This document shows, one piece after another, positions 13,549-22,028 of a DNA stretch of 43,714 nt (its first letter is position 1; every line of letters begins with the position of its first letter). The DNA is taken from positions 1 to 43,714 of the forward strand of contig JAFZKQ010000048.1 in the NCBI GenBank assembly GCA_017553575.1. Reading direction: 5' to 3'. The notes beneath the pieces are model-generated. The model was not told where the DNA came from. It ran no database searches and saw nothing but the letters and a program-made list of their open reading frames with translations. A program made the position numbers and the translations under genes. This DNA comes from Paludibacteraceae bacterium. Lineage in GTDB: Bacteria > Bacteroidota > Bacteroidia > Bacteroidales > Paludibacteraceae.

Positions 13549-15864
13549 GTGTATCGCCTCCTTTTTATCATATTGACTTTGCTTATTTATTCTCTTCCCC
13601 TTTCAGCCCAAAAGGTTGGATTGGTGCTTAGTGGCGGTGGCGCAAAAGGTTGTGCGCACATCGGCATCATTCGTGCTTTAGAGGAGGAGGGCATTCCAAT
13701 AGACTACGTTGCAGGTTCTTCCATGGGAGCCATCATCGGATCCCTTTACGCCATGGGATTCTCACCAGACGAGATGGAAGCCTTGGTTGCGTCCGAGGAG
13801 TTCACCTCTTGGCAACGCAACGATATCGACGAAGACGACACCTACTACTTTAAGCAGAACGACCCTACCCCTGCGTTTGTCAACATCAAGATGCATCTTT
13901 CCGATTCGATGAAATTGGAGACACACATTCTGCCTTCGAGCATCATCGGACCCACACAGATGAACATTGCCTTCATGAAACTCTACGCACAAGCAGGAGC
14001 CCTTTGCGAAGGCGATTTCGATCGACTTTTTATTCCCTTCCGATGTGTGGCCTCAGACGTGCATAACAAACGGGAATATCTCCATCGGAAAGGCGATTTG
14101 GGCGATGCTGTTCGCTCCTCCATGACCTTCCCTTTGGTCTACAAACCTATCCAAATCAATGGGCACCTCCTATTCGACGGCGGAATCTACAACAATTTCC
14201 CGGTAGACCTTATGGAATCCGATTTCGCACCCGATTACATGATCGGCAGCAATGTTTCATCCAATCCCCTAGAGCCAAACGAAACAGACATCATACTACA
14301 ATTGGAGAATATGATTATGAACAAGACAGACTACTCCATAGACAAAAGCAAAGGTCTCTTGTTCGACTTCCAATTCGAAAACGTCGGGTTGTTGGACTTC
14401 CAACGAATCCACGAATTAAGTCGTGCCGGGTACGATTCGACCAAGGCACATATTGCAGAAATCAAAGCATCCGTCGCACGCCGTGTGGACAGACAAAACA
14501 TAAAATTGCGCAGGGAAATATACAAATCCAAACTGCCCAACCTTGTTTTCCGTTCCATCGAAATCAATGGAGTAAGCGAGCAACAAAAATATTACATCCG
14601 GAAATCGTTCCACACTGGAAACGAACGTTTTTCCTTTGACCAATTCAAGAAGAACTATTACAAGCTACTATCCGACAAAAAGATAGCGGAAATCATACCA
14701 CATGCGGTCTATAATCCAGCCGACACCACGTTCAATTTGGTCTTAGATGTCAAGCTCAACGACAACATTCTCCTTGATTTGGGAGGAAACGTATCTTCGT
14801 CATCATCCAACTTGCTCTATTTCGGTGGCGAGTACCAAGGAATTTACTATTTCCCTTACAGCATGAAGGTAGGTTGTCAATTCGGACGTTTCTACAACGA
14901 CCTGCACCTTCAATCCAGGGTAGACCTAACGACCACTTATCCGATCTACTTAAAGTTAGTCGGAAATGTTCATCGTTTCTCCTACTTCCAAGACGAGTCA
15001 CCCTTCTATGAAGCGGAGATTCCTTCCGAATCCTCCAGTCTGGAGACGTATGGCAAGCTCAAACTAGGATTTCCGTTTTTGATGACAGGCAAGATGGAGT
15101 TAGGTTGGGGCTACGGCAATATCTCCAACGAATACTTAGGATATGACGTTCCAGCCGACGAGCGAAACCGAACCGACCACCACCTTTTCGTATCAGCCTT
15201 TCGCATTCAATCAAGCACGCTGTCTCACAAGCAATATCCGATTGCAGGAAGAGAACTCATGCTCTTGCTACAACACGCCACAGGAAATCGTCAGAATTCC
15301 GTATTCCTTCGTTCCGAGAATGATGTCGCACGCTATCGATTCACCAAACACGAATCGTGGATGCAGGTTCGCGCCCGTTGGGACCAATATTTTCGCATGA
15401 CACGTCACCTCTCTTTGGGTTCATGCCTAGAAGGAGCCTTCTCAACACAAGAGTTGACCGAAAACTACATGGAGACAATTCTGATGACTCCCGCCTTTGA
15501 ACCTACGCCCCACTCCATGGTCAACTTGAACCCCGTGTTCCGTTCCCCATGCTTTTTAGCCGGTGGCGTCAAACCCATTTTCAAATTCAACAATCGAGTA
15601 CACCTCCGATCAGAGAATTATCTTTTCGTCCCTTTCAAACGAATTCTTCCGAACGGATACTACCAACCCTACACCATGGGGCTCTTCACCATCGATGGAG
15701 ATGCCACCTACCATGTCGAGTACCTCAGCGAACTATCGCTTGTGGGCCAGATGAAATTTATCGCAGCGAGTCTCTTCGTCAACTACTACAGCTACCCAGA
15801 ACGAAATTTCAACTACGGGCTTTCCATTGGGTATTTAATCCCTTACGCTCGCCTCATCGAATAG
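13549..15864 (+). CDS. Patatin-like phospholipase with POTRA and outer-membrane barrel (PlpD-like)
   Basis: About 771 residues. From the GTG at 13549 the protein begins with a clean signal peptide (YRLLFIILTLLIYSLPLSAQ). The patatin domain follows with GGGAKG (29-34), the nucleophile elbow GSSMG (Ser58) and the DGG aspartate (LLFDGGIYNN, near 210). Around residues 325-420 there is a POTRA-like domain (FRSIEINGVSEQQKYYIRK), and the last 350 residues are alternating beta strands of an outer-membrane barrel. This is the domain order of PlpD/FplA proteins of type Vd secretion, which place a phospholipase A on the cell surface. The frame extends 18 codons upstream to a TTG at 13495, but that codon lies inside a terminator stem, so I favour the GTG. 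The start is uncertain; the family is not. Confidence 0.85.
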   Translation: MYRLLFIILTLLIYSLPLSAQKVGLVLSGGGAKGCAHIGIIRALEEEGIPIDYVAGSSMGAIIGSLYAMGFSPDEMEALVASEEFTSWQRNDIDEDDTYYFKQNDPTPAFVNIKMHLSDSMKLETHILPSSIIGPTQMNIAFMKLYAQAGALCEGDFDRLFIPFRCVASDVHNKREYLHRKGDLGDAVRSSMTFPLVYKPIQINGHLLFDGGIYNNFPVDLMESDFAPDYMIGSNVSSNPLEPNETDIILQLENMIMNKTDYSIDKSKGLLFDFQFENVGLLDFQRIHELSRAGYDSTKAHIAEIKASVARRVDRQNIKLRREIYKSKLPNLVFRSIEINGVSEQQKYYIRKSFHTGNERFSFDQFKKNYYKLLSDKKIAEIIPHAVYNPADTTFNLVLDVKLNDNILLDLGGNVSSSSSNLLYFGGEYQGIYYFPYSMKVGCQFGRFYNDLHLQSRVDLTTTYPIYLKLVGNVHRFSYFQDESPFYEAEIPSESSSLETYGKLKLGFPFLMTGKMELGWGYGNISNEYLGYDVPADERNRTDHHLFVSAFRIQSSTLSHKQYPIAGRELMLLLQHATGNRQNSVFLRSENDVARYRFTKHESWMQVRARWDQYFRMTRHLSLGSCLEGAFSTQELTENYMETILMTPAFEPTPHSMVNLNPVFRSPCFLAGGVKPIFKFNNRVHLRSENYLFVPFKRILPNGYYQPYTMGLFTIDGDATYHVEYLSELSLVGQMKFIAASLFVNYYSYPERNFNYGLSIGYLIPYARLIE

Positions 15865-16183
15865 AATCGACGTAATTGGACAGCGGAGGACCAACAGTTT
15901 TGCCCCAAAGGGAAGACAATTATCAAGAAATAGCATATTTGTTCGATTCCATACCGCAAATACGCGCTTTTTCCCTATCTTTGCAGCAGATATGGTGGAG
16001 TGGAACTTTTTCACCCATCAAGGGAAGGTGTGTCCACAGGAAACACCCTCTAGCATAAACGAAGTGAAAGGGTTTTTATCAGGGCCTGACTTAGATAGTA
16101 AGATTGAAGGATTTTACATTCAAGAAAGGCATTTTTGTTTCAGGCTTTGGTGTGATTATTATTATGAATCTAAATATAGTTAA
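15865..16183 (+). other. Intergenic region with long leader of the 1308-residue LRR gene
   Basis: 319 bp. A -7 box lies at 15976-15983, so the transcript would have a leader of nearly 200 nt. A 63-codon frame (15992-16183) starts right at the expected 5' end and stops one base before the next ATG, but its sequence looks like no known peptide. No terminator for the patatin gene is evident. Confidence 0.45.
15976..15983 (+). promoter_or_regulatory. Promoter -7 box upstream of the 1308-residue LRR gene
   Basis: TATCTTTG is a perfect TAnnTTTG match. No TTTG occurs at the right -33 distance. It is about 200 bp before the ATG at 16184. Confidence 0.45.
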
Positions 16184-19100
16184 ATGAAGAGGTTTGTAAA
16201 ATCATTTTTAACATTGTCGCTTTTCTCTCTGCTTTCCGTATGGGGAGTGAAAGCAGATGTCATTGGTTCGTGCGTATGGACCTATGGTGCCGGTGTATTG
16301 ACCATATCGGCATGTCCCGGTAGTGCGCCTGGTATTTTGGAGCCAGAAAATGCCCCAAGCGACACAATTGGCATAGAAAGATTTTATCCATACTACAAAT
16401 ACAAACAACAAATCAGGAAAATCATCATAGAACCAGGAGTCACAAAAATCGGAACATACGCTTTTGCTGGATTACCTTATTTAGGAAAGATTTCCTTTGT
16501 AGGGACTTCGACTCTTAGAATAGTGGGAGATTATGCATTTTTCGACGCCCCGCACTTTTCTTCAATAGAGTTAGATGATACGTATGACAAACCTTATGGA
16601 TTGCCAGCATCCGTTCAAGTAGTGGGCGATTATGCTTTTTCAAGAACGAATCTTTTGTCTTTTTCGATTCCAGATAGTTGTGTTTCTATTGGAGAAGGAG
16701 CCTTTTCTTACTCACAAGTAACCAATTTTTCTGTTAACAAATCAGACAATTTCAAAGTTTCCTCTGACAGAAAATTCATTCTTGATGCAACAGGCACAGA
16801 AATCATCGCAGCAATAACTGGGATCACATCACTATATATTCCTGACAACATTACGACCATTAGATCAGGAGCCTTTTATGGATGTTCAACTATAGAATCG
16901 ATTTCTGGATGCAAGGGGCTGACCCTTATAGAATCTAAAGCGTTTGGGAATGTTTCAGGATTGAAATCTATATATATGTCCGGCACAAAAGAAGTCAAAA
17001 TCAAAACAAATGCATTTGACCCTGTTCTCAAAACCACATGTGTTGCGACAGCCTCAAACGAGAAAACAGTAGCCAATTTAGAGAATATTGTCGCTCAGTC
17101 TTTCAGTTCCATATGTGGTCCAAAATTATATTGGCATTTCTCTGCAGGCCAAGACTCTATATTAATTTCGGGGGATGGCAACATGTATGATTTCGAAGAG
17201 AAAACACCATGGTCACCTTTTAAAAATCAGATTATTTCCATCTCTTTTTCTAACAAATGTACTTCTATTGGAAGGAATGCTTTTTCGGGAATGTCCATGC
17301 TTTCCGATATACGAGGCTCATTGAATAGCATTGTCACTATCGGAAACAAAGCTTTTTATGGCTCAACAGCATTAACAAATTTCAATTTTGACATTTTCCC
17401 TAATTTGACTTTCATTGGAGACAGCGCACTAACTGGGCTTAAAATGAGACATTTAACAATCCCTTCCCATATAATTCACATTGGGAAAGACGCCTTACTT
17501 AGTTCTTCATTATTAAGCATAGAAGACAAATCCTCTGCTGAGATTAACACATCTCAGTTTTCTGCCACACAGAAGAAAAGTTGCATCGTCTGGGCCAAGA
17601 CAGCCGCACAGAGGGAGAAATATTTGGCTGCAGGCTTGTCAGAATCGAATGTCTTCGTCTCCAACTGCGACAACGACATCTGCCAATTGAACTGGCATTT
17701 TGACGATGCAACAGGCAAATTGACAATTACAGGAACCGGCGAAATCTATGCATACGAAGAGAACGCCTTCCCTTGGAATGCAATCAAGACCAAGATCAAA
17801 GAGGTTCAATTGCCAGCTTCGGCGACGCTCATCCCCGACTATGCATTCGCGGGGTGCATCTCCCTCTCTTCCATTCATCACGAGGGGTCTTCTGACATTG
17901 CCCACGTGAAAAGCATTGGCTCGTACGCTTTCAAAGATGCAAGCTTCAGCGAATTCTCATTGAATAGCAACATTACGTCAATAGGCATAAATCCTTTTGA
18001 TGGGGATATGGGGCTTAAGAAACTCTCTGTTGCCACGACAGCATTCAACGAACAAGAGAAATTGGCTGGTCTCTCCAAGAGGGATCTCTGTATCCATGTG
18101 ACTTCTGATGACCCTGCCACAGCAGACGCCATCTACCAATTCTTTAAGGGAACGGCAAAATTCGAGAATGTCATCTACAAGAATTGTGGTAACACCCTGT
18201 CTTGGGATTTCAACGACGGCACCCTTATCATTAGGAACACTAGCAACAACAGAGTCCCTTGCACCATGTGGAACTTTGGAGGGGCAGACCAACAGCCATG
18301 GGCTGCATACAGGAATAGCATAACAGCAGTTAGACTTCCTGACGAATTGACAAGCATCAGTTCTTACGCTTTCGCTGGTTGTAAGAATTTGAAAAGCATA
18401 ACCCTACCTTTGATGGTAAACGAGATAGGATCTCATGCATTCGAGAACACAGGCATAACCCAAATCGAGATTCCTGCCTCTGTAAATTCAATTGACGCAT
18501 GGGGCACTCACTCTTTGAAACAAGTCACGGTCGACCCTGCCAACAAACGATACACATCAAGAGATGCTGACGGGAAAGAACTCAACATGCTTTTCGATAT
18601 GGGATATGTTGATTTGCACATTTGTCCTTCCACTACTACAAACATCTCCCTTCCGGGATCCCTTACAGTAATCGGAACTTCCGCCTTCAATGGCTCTGTC
18701 GGGAAGTTGACCATTCCGGCTTCGGTTAAGACCATGAATAGCTGGCCGACATCAGCAACGGCTATTTATGCAGCCAACGAACCCACAATCTACGAGAAAG
18801 AGATTCCAGCAACTCTTCTCGCCACAAAGGTCTATGCGACAACGGCCAAGGTCAAAACAGCCTACGAGAAGATGGGCTTCACCAATGTAGAGACGATTTC
18901 CTCTTGTGGAAAAAATGCTTCATATCTATTCGACAAAGGAGTCCTCACCATCTTTGGTTCAGGAGATGTCACATCTCACCCATGGTCAGACATGGCAACT
19001 TACATTAAACGTGTGGTGATTGAAAAGGGTATCACCTCACTTTGCTCTGAGGCATTCAAGAACTGCACTGCCCTAAAAACGCTGACTCTTCCTGACGGAT

Positions 19101-20110
19101 TAGAGACCATCAATGCCTCATTTATCGAGGGATGTACCTCCTTAAAATCCTTGTGTATTCCTAATACGGTAAAAGAGTTGGCACCATATGTCTTCAAGGG
19201 TTCCTCTTTAACTCATATAGAGGCTCAAAATGGAGGTTCCTTCATCTCCACAGATGCCAACGGCAAGTTCTGCAACGCCCTCTATACGTCAGACAGGAAA
19301 ACGCTTGTCCTTGCCATTGAAACGGCCATCACCAATGAATTGACAACCATCAGGGAGTATGCCATGGCAGGTTCTACCATAAAGGATCTCAATATCCCTT
19401 CCAGTGTCACGACTATTGGAGCATACGCATTTGCAGAGGCATCTATCACCAATATCTATTCATCTTCCGTAGCAGCCATTCCATCGACTGCCTTCTCCGA
19501 TAAGGTAAAAGAAAGAGCTAATGTATATGTATCGGATTTGAATGTAAAAACTGTTTTCTCCAAAGCGGGCTTCGCAGAAGAAAAAATCGTGATAGCGAAG
19601 GGCAAATGCGGGGACAACCTCTACTACTCACCGAAGAACAAAAACTTGATTATCTTCGGAAGTGGCGACATGGATGATTACTCATCAAATGACGCACCTT
19701 GGAGCGATTTAGGGTCCACCATCACTTCCATCTCTTTCGTGGGAGAAGCAATCACTAAGATTGGAGACAATGCCTTCGAATCTTTCACTGCTATCAGGAC
19801 CCTTTCTCTTCCTGCTTCAGTGACATACATCGGTCAAAACGCCTTCGCTGCAGCGAAAGGAATAACCACTGTAGAAGCAGGCGCCGGAGTTCCTCCAACC
19901 CTATCGGATGGAGCATTAACCGACGAAGTCTATGCGAAGGCAAAACTCATTGTTCCAACGGCATCAAAAGCCACCTATTCTACCGCCCAAAACTGGGAGA
20001 ATTTTGGCGAATTGCTCTCTAAAGAAGAGGCAAAGAATCCATATGATTTGAACAATGATAACAAGGTGAATGCATCGGATATTTCACTTCTTAAAAAGAA
20101 TGTTCGATAG
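16184..20110 (+). CDS. Six-module BspA-type LRR protein with C-terminal half dockerin
   Basis: A 1308-residue secreted protein with a signal peptide (SFLTLSLFSLLSVWGVKA). I count six copies of one module. Each opens with a short beta segment of the form CG...L.W.F....G.L.I.G.G.M......PW, then LRR_5 repeats (YAFAGC..L.SI.LP), and closes with a helix-like linker before the next Cys. Module starts fall near residues 27, 310, 498, 668, 907 and 1143. The last 23 residues, from PYDLNNDNKVNASDI, form a single calcium-loop repeat of a type I dockerin; a full dockerin needs two. It is probably a surface adhesin. There is no lipobox. Lysine and glutamate codons shift from AAA/GAA to AAG/GAG after about 17560, so the gene may be a mosaic. 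Confidence 0.88.
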   Translation: MKRFVKSFLTLSLFSLLSVWGVKADVIGSCVWTYGAGVLTISACPGSAPGILEPENAPSDTIGIERFYPYYKYKQQIRKIIIEPGVTKIGTYAFAGLPYLGKISFVGTSTLRIVGDYAFFDAPHFSSIELDDTYDKPYGLPASVQVVGDYAFSRTNLLSFSIPDSCVSIGEGAFSYSQVTNFSVNKSDNFKVSSDRKFILDATGTEIIAAITGITSLYIPDNITTIRSGAFYGCSTIESISGCKGLTLIESKAFGNVSGLKSIYMSGTKEVKIKTNAFDPVLKTTCVATASNEKTVANLENIVAQSFSSICGPKLYWHFSAGQDSILISGDGNMYDFEEKTPWSPFKNQIISISFSNKCTSIGRNAFSGMSMLSDIRGSLNSIVTIGNKAFYGSTALTNFNFDIFPNLTFIGDSALTGLKMRHLTIPSHIIHIGKDALLSSSLLSIEDKSSAEINTSQFSATQKKSCIVWAKTAAQREKYLAAGLSESNVFVSNCDNDICQLNWHFDDATGKLTITGTGEIYAYEENAFPWNAIKTKIKEVQLPASATLIPDYAFAGCISLSSIHHEGSSDIAHVKSIGSYAFKDASFSEFSLNSNITSIGINPFDGDMGLKKLSVATTAFNEQEKLAGLSKRDLCIHVTSDDPATADAIYQFFKGTAKFENVIYKNCGNTLSWDFNDGTLIIRNTSNNRVPCTMWNFGGADQQPWAAYRNSITAVRLPDELTSISSYAFAGCKNLKSITLPLMVNEIGSHAFENTGITQIEIPASVNSIDAWGTHSLKQVTVDPANKRYTSRDADGKELNMLFDMGYVDLHICPSTTTNISLPGSLTVIGTSAFNGSVGKLTIPASVKTMNSWPTSATAIYAANEPTIYEKEIPATLLATKVYATTAKVKTAYEKMGFTNVETISSCGKNASYLFDKGVLTIFGSGDVTSHPWSDMATYIKRVVIEKGITSLCSEAFKNCTALKTLTLPDGLETINASFIEGCTSLKSLCIPNTVKELAPYVFKGSSLTHIEAQNGGSFISTDANGKFCNALYTSDRKTLVLAIETAITNELTTIREYAMAGSTIKDLNIPSSVTTIGAYAFAEASITNIYSSSVAAIPSTAFSDKVKERANVYVSDLNVKTVFSKAGFAEEKIVIAKGKCGDNLYYSPKNKNLIIFGSGDMDDYSSNDAPWSDLGSTITSISFVGEAITKIGDNAFESFTAIRTLSLPASVTYIGQNAFAAAKGITTVEAGAGVPPTLSDGALTDEVYAKAKLIVPTASKATYSTAQNWENFGELLSKEEAKNPYDLNNDNKVNASDISLLKKNVR

Positions 20111-20154
20111 GACTACAACCCTCCTATAAACAGGGGCAAAATCCGACTATATTA

Positions 20155-20202
20155 AATGTCGTGTTTTTGACAACATCGTTGCCGAAGACACGACATTCTA
20201 TT
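20155..20202 (+). terminator. Terminator of the 1308-residue LRR gene
   Basis: AATGTCGTGT (20155-20164) pairs with ACACGACATT (20188-20197), a 10-bp perfect stem around a 23-nt loop, followed by CTATTTT, 45 bp past the stop codon. Confidence 0.7.
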
Positions 20203-20287
20203 TTCAGGGTCCTGACAAAGCGAAGAAAGAAGATCAGAAAAGACAAAGAGAATCTTCTAGGGAATAGAAGAAAGCAAGCATACAAAC

Positions 20288-20320
20288 AAAAAAAACGTGC
20301 ATGGAAAATATCCACGCACG
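20288..20320 (-). terminator. Terminator of the MarR gene
   Basis: On the minus strand CGTGCGTGGA (20320-20311) pairs with TCCATGCACG (20305-20296), ten pairs including one G-U, followed by eight T (20295-20288). It lies 30 bp past the marR stop. Confidence 0.88.
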
Positions 20321-20350
20321 CATAATAAAATCAATTTTAGAAACGTTTCA

Positions 20351-20821
20351 TCAATCTTCGTTATCAGACTTTGCAGAAGAATCTTGCATATTTCTGAATA
20401 CAGTTCTCAAAAGACGTTGTGCTTGTTCAACCTCATCCTTTGACAAACCGTCAAGAGCCGCATGCATAGTCTTCAAAGTTGTAGCACGCGCTTTTTCATG
20501 CAATTCCTTCCCCTCCTTAGTCAAGAAAATCTTGTTCGTACGGCGGTCTACATTGTCTTGCTTTCTGAACAACAAGCCCATTCTCTCCAAGTTGTCAATC
20601 AATCTTGTGATGCTCGGTTTATCCTTATAGGTAGCATCAGCGATTTCTCTTTGATTAACACCGTCTTGTTGCCACAAATACATAAGCACTGACCATTGCT
20701 CTGGAGTGATCTCCAATCCCTCCGAATGCAAATCCCTGCTCATACGGCGATTAATTGCACTTGACACTTTCCCGCTAATCACAGCGAAAACCAATTCATA
20801 ATCCAACATGAAATCTTCCAT
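20351..20821 (-). CDS. MarR family transcriptional regulator
   Basis: A 156-residue winged-helix protein. The recognition region reads GVNQREIADATYKDKPSITRLIDNLERMGL and the wing DRRTNKIFLTKEGKEL, the standard MarR layout near residues 55-110, flanked by helices for dimer formation. It probably binds a palindromic operator as a dimer and responds to a small phenolic or other ligand; no target is identifiable. There is no partner gene on its strand: the next gene upstream (radical SAM) is 430 bp away. The ATG at 20821 is used here; the Met at residue 5 is an alternative. A minus-strand -7 box TAAATTTG lies at 20857-20850. Confidence 0.88.
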   Translation of the reverse strand: MEDFMLDYELVFAVISGKVSSAINRRMSRDLHSEGLEITPEQWSVLMYLWQQDGVNQREIADATYKDKPSITRLIDNLERMGLLFRKQDNVDRRTNKIFLTKEGKELHEKARATTLKTMHAALDGLSKDEVEQAQRLLRTVFRNMQDSSAKSDNED

Positions 20822-21252
20822 ACACTATACTATTTATGATTTTGACATACAAATTTAATACTGCAAATTATATCTTAAAACAAAAACAACAAACTTTATT
20901 CCTTCTTTTATAGTTTTTTGACAAATAACAATCTTTCTAACTAATAATTTCCGAAATACATTAATCGAAGCAAATCAATTAACTAAAACAATCAAAAGAT
21001 TTCCAACGACAAGGAACAATTCCCGAGAAAAACGATGCCTTTTCATGGCATAATCCAAGGAACTTACCAACCAACCCGCATCTCTTATCTCAAATATAAT
21101 GCCATAAGATACAATTCTGCCAGAAAAAAGTTTTTCTAGCCCTAAAAAAATCATCAAGAGAGCACCCTAACCTCCTCTTGGTCAGAGACAAGAGCACTCC
21201 CTTCAAAATATCGTCAGATGAGAAGCATCACGCCCGTAGGCACTGACACTTT
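20822..21252. other. AT-rich gene-free interval
   Basis: 431 bp. A minus-strand TAAATTTG at 20857-20850 is a possible marR promoter. A 60-codon minus frame (20975-21157) has no supporting start site or family. No convincing terminator for the radical SAM gene and no tRNA or repeat were found. Confidence 0.4.
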
Positions 21253-22026
21253 TTATGCCACATCGACAGAGAAACCCAAAGATCGCAACCGGTCTGCAAT
21301 CAGTTGCATCTCCTCTTTGGCGACTTTCTCCAAGGTCTGGATTGGAGTCTCCCGATCAATGGAATAAATCATCACCTTTTTAGGAGCAGCCTGCTTAACC
21401 ACTTCTATCCAAGCCGACACCTCTTCGTCCGTTGTATTGTCCACGACTCTATCTCCGACAGTTCCCCGAAGGAACATCGTCTGCATTATAAAATCGCCAT
21501 GGAACTGTTTCATCCCCTCCACCGTAGATGCCACTGAATAATGAGGCTGATGAGGCGAATCAATCAAATGCGCTGTCTCCTCAATTCCAGAATCCAACTT
21601 CAAGATATTATTATCGACCATTTTCAACGCCTCTACGACATCTTGTCGATGAAGCATTGTCGCATTAGAAAGGACGCTAATCTTCACATTGGGGAAATAC
21701 TCATTGCGAAGGCGAATCGTATCCTCGATTATCTGCTTAAACTCGTGGTGCAACGTAGGCTCGCCATTGCCGGCAAATGTAATGACATCCAAAGGATCGC
21801 CATTCTGATGCATACGCATCAAACGATCCTCCAAAGCCCCACGAACCTCGTCTCTCGTCGGTTGCTTGCCTGTCACTCCTTTTTGGGCAAGGCCACACTC
21901 ACAATAGATACAATCGAACGAGCAAAGCTTCACATTCACAGGAAGCAAATTGACTCCCAACGACACACCCAATCGGCGACTTTTCACCGGACCGAAAATA
22001 ACCGAATCATAAAGTACTGTTGACAT
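21253..22026 (-). CDS. Radical SAM protein (COG0731/TYW1-like)
   Basis: 257 residues. The cluster-binding motif is CSFDCIYCECG (CxxxCxxC), near residue 34. It is preceded by GPVKSRRLGVSLGVNLLP and followed by the glycine-rich FAGNGEPTLH SAM-binding segment, with SVLSNATML later. This set belongs to the group related to wyosine synthase radical SAM enzymes (COG0731), whose bacterial members have no settled reaction. There is no flavodoxin domain, so it is not a full TYW1. It lies two bases after the stop of the LTA-synthase-like gene, so the two are translated from one mRNA, but that does not reveal its substrate. Confidence 0.82.
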   Translation of the reverse strand: MSTVLYDSVIFGPVKSRRLGVSLGVNLLPVNVKLCSFDCIYCECGLAQKGVTGKQPTRDEVRGALEDRLMRMHQNGDPLDVITFAGNGEPTLHHEFKQIIEDTIRLRNEYFPNVKISVLSNATMLHRQDVVEALKMVDNNILKLDSGIEETAHLIDSPHQPHYSVASTVEGMKQFHGDFIMQTMFLRGTVGDRVVDNTTDEEVSAWIEVVKQAAPKKVMIYSIDRETPIQTLEKVAKEEMQLIADRLRSLGFSVDVA

Positions 22027-22028
22027 AA

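Noticed and set aside
15941-15950. GTTCGATTCC, like a tRNA T-loop
   Set aside because: No flanking 5-bp T stem, acceptor stem or anticodon arm can be formed around it.
20041-20110. Dockerin motif as evidence of a cellulosome
   Set aside because: Only one of two loops is present and no cohesin or scaffoldin is visible in the window.
20124-20315. 63-codon minus-strand frame
   Set aside because: It spans two terminators of opposite orientation, which explains its unusual content.
20975-21157. 60-codon minus-strand frame in the gene-free interval
   Set aside because: No start site, no family resemblance and AT-rich random-looking composition.
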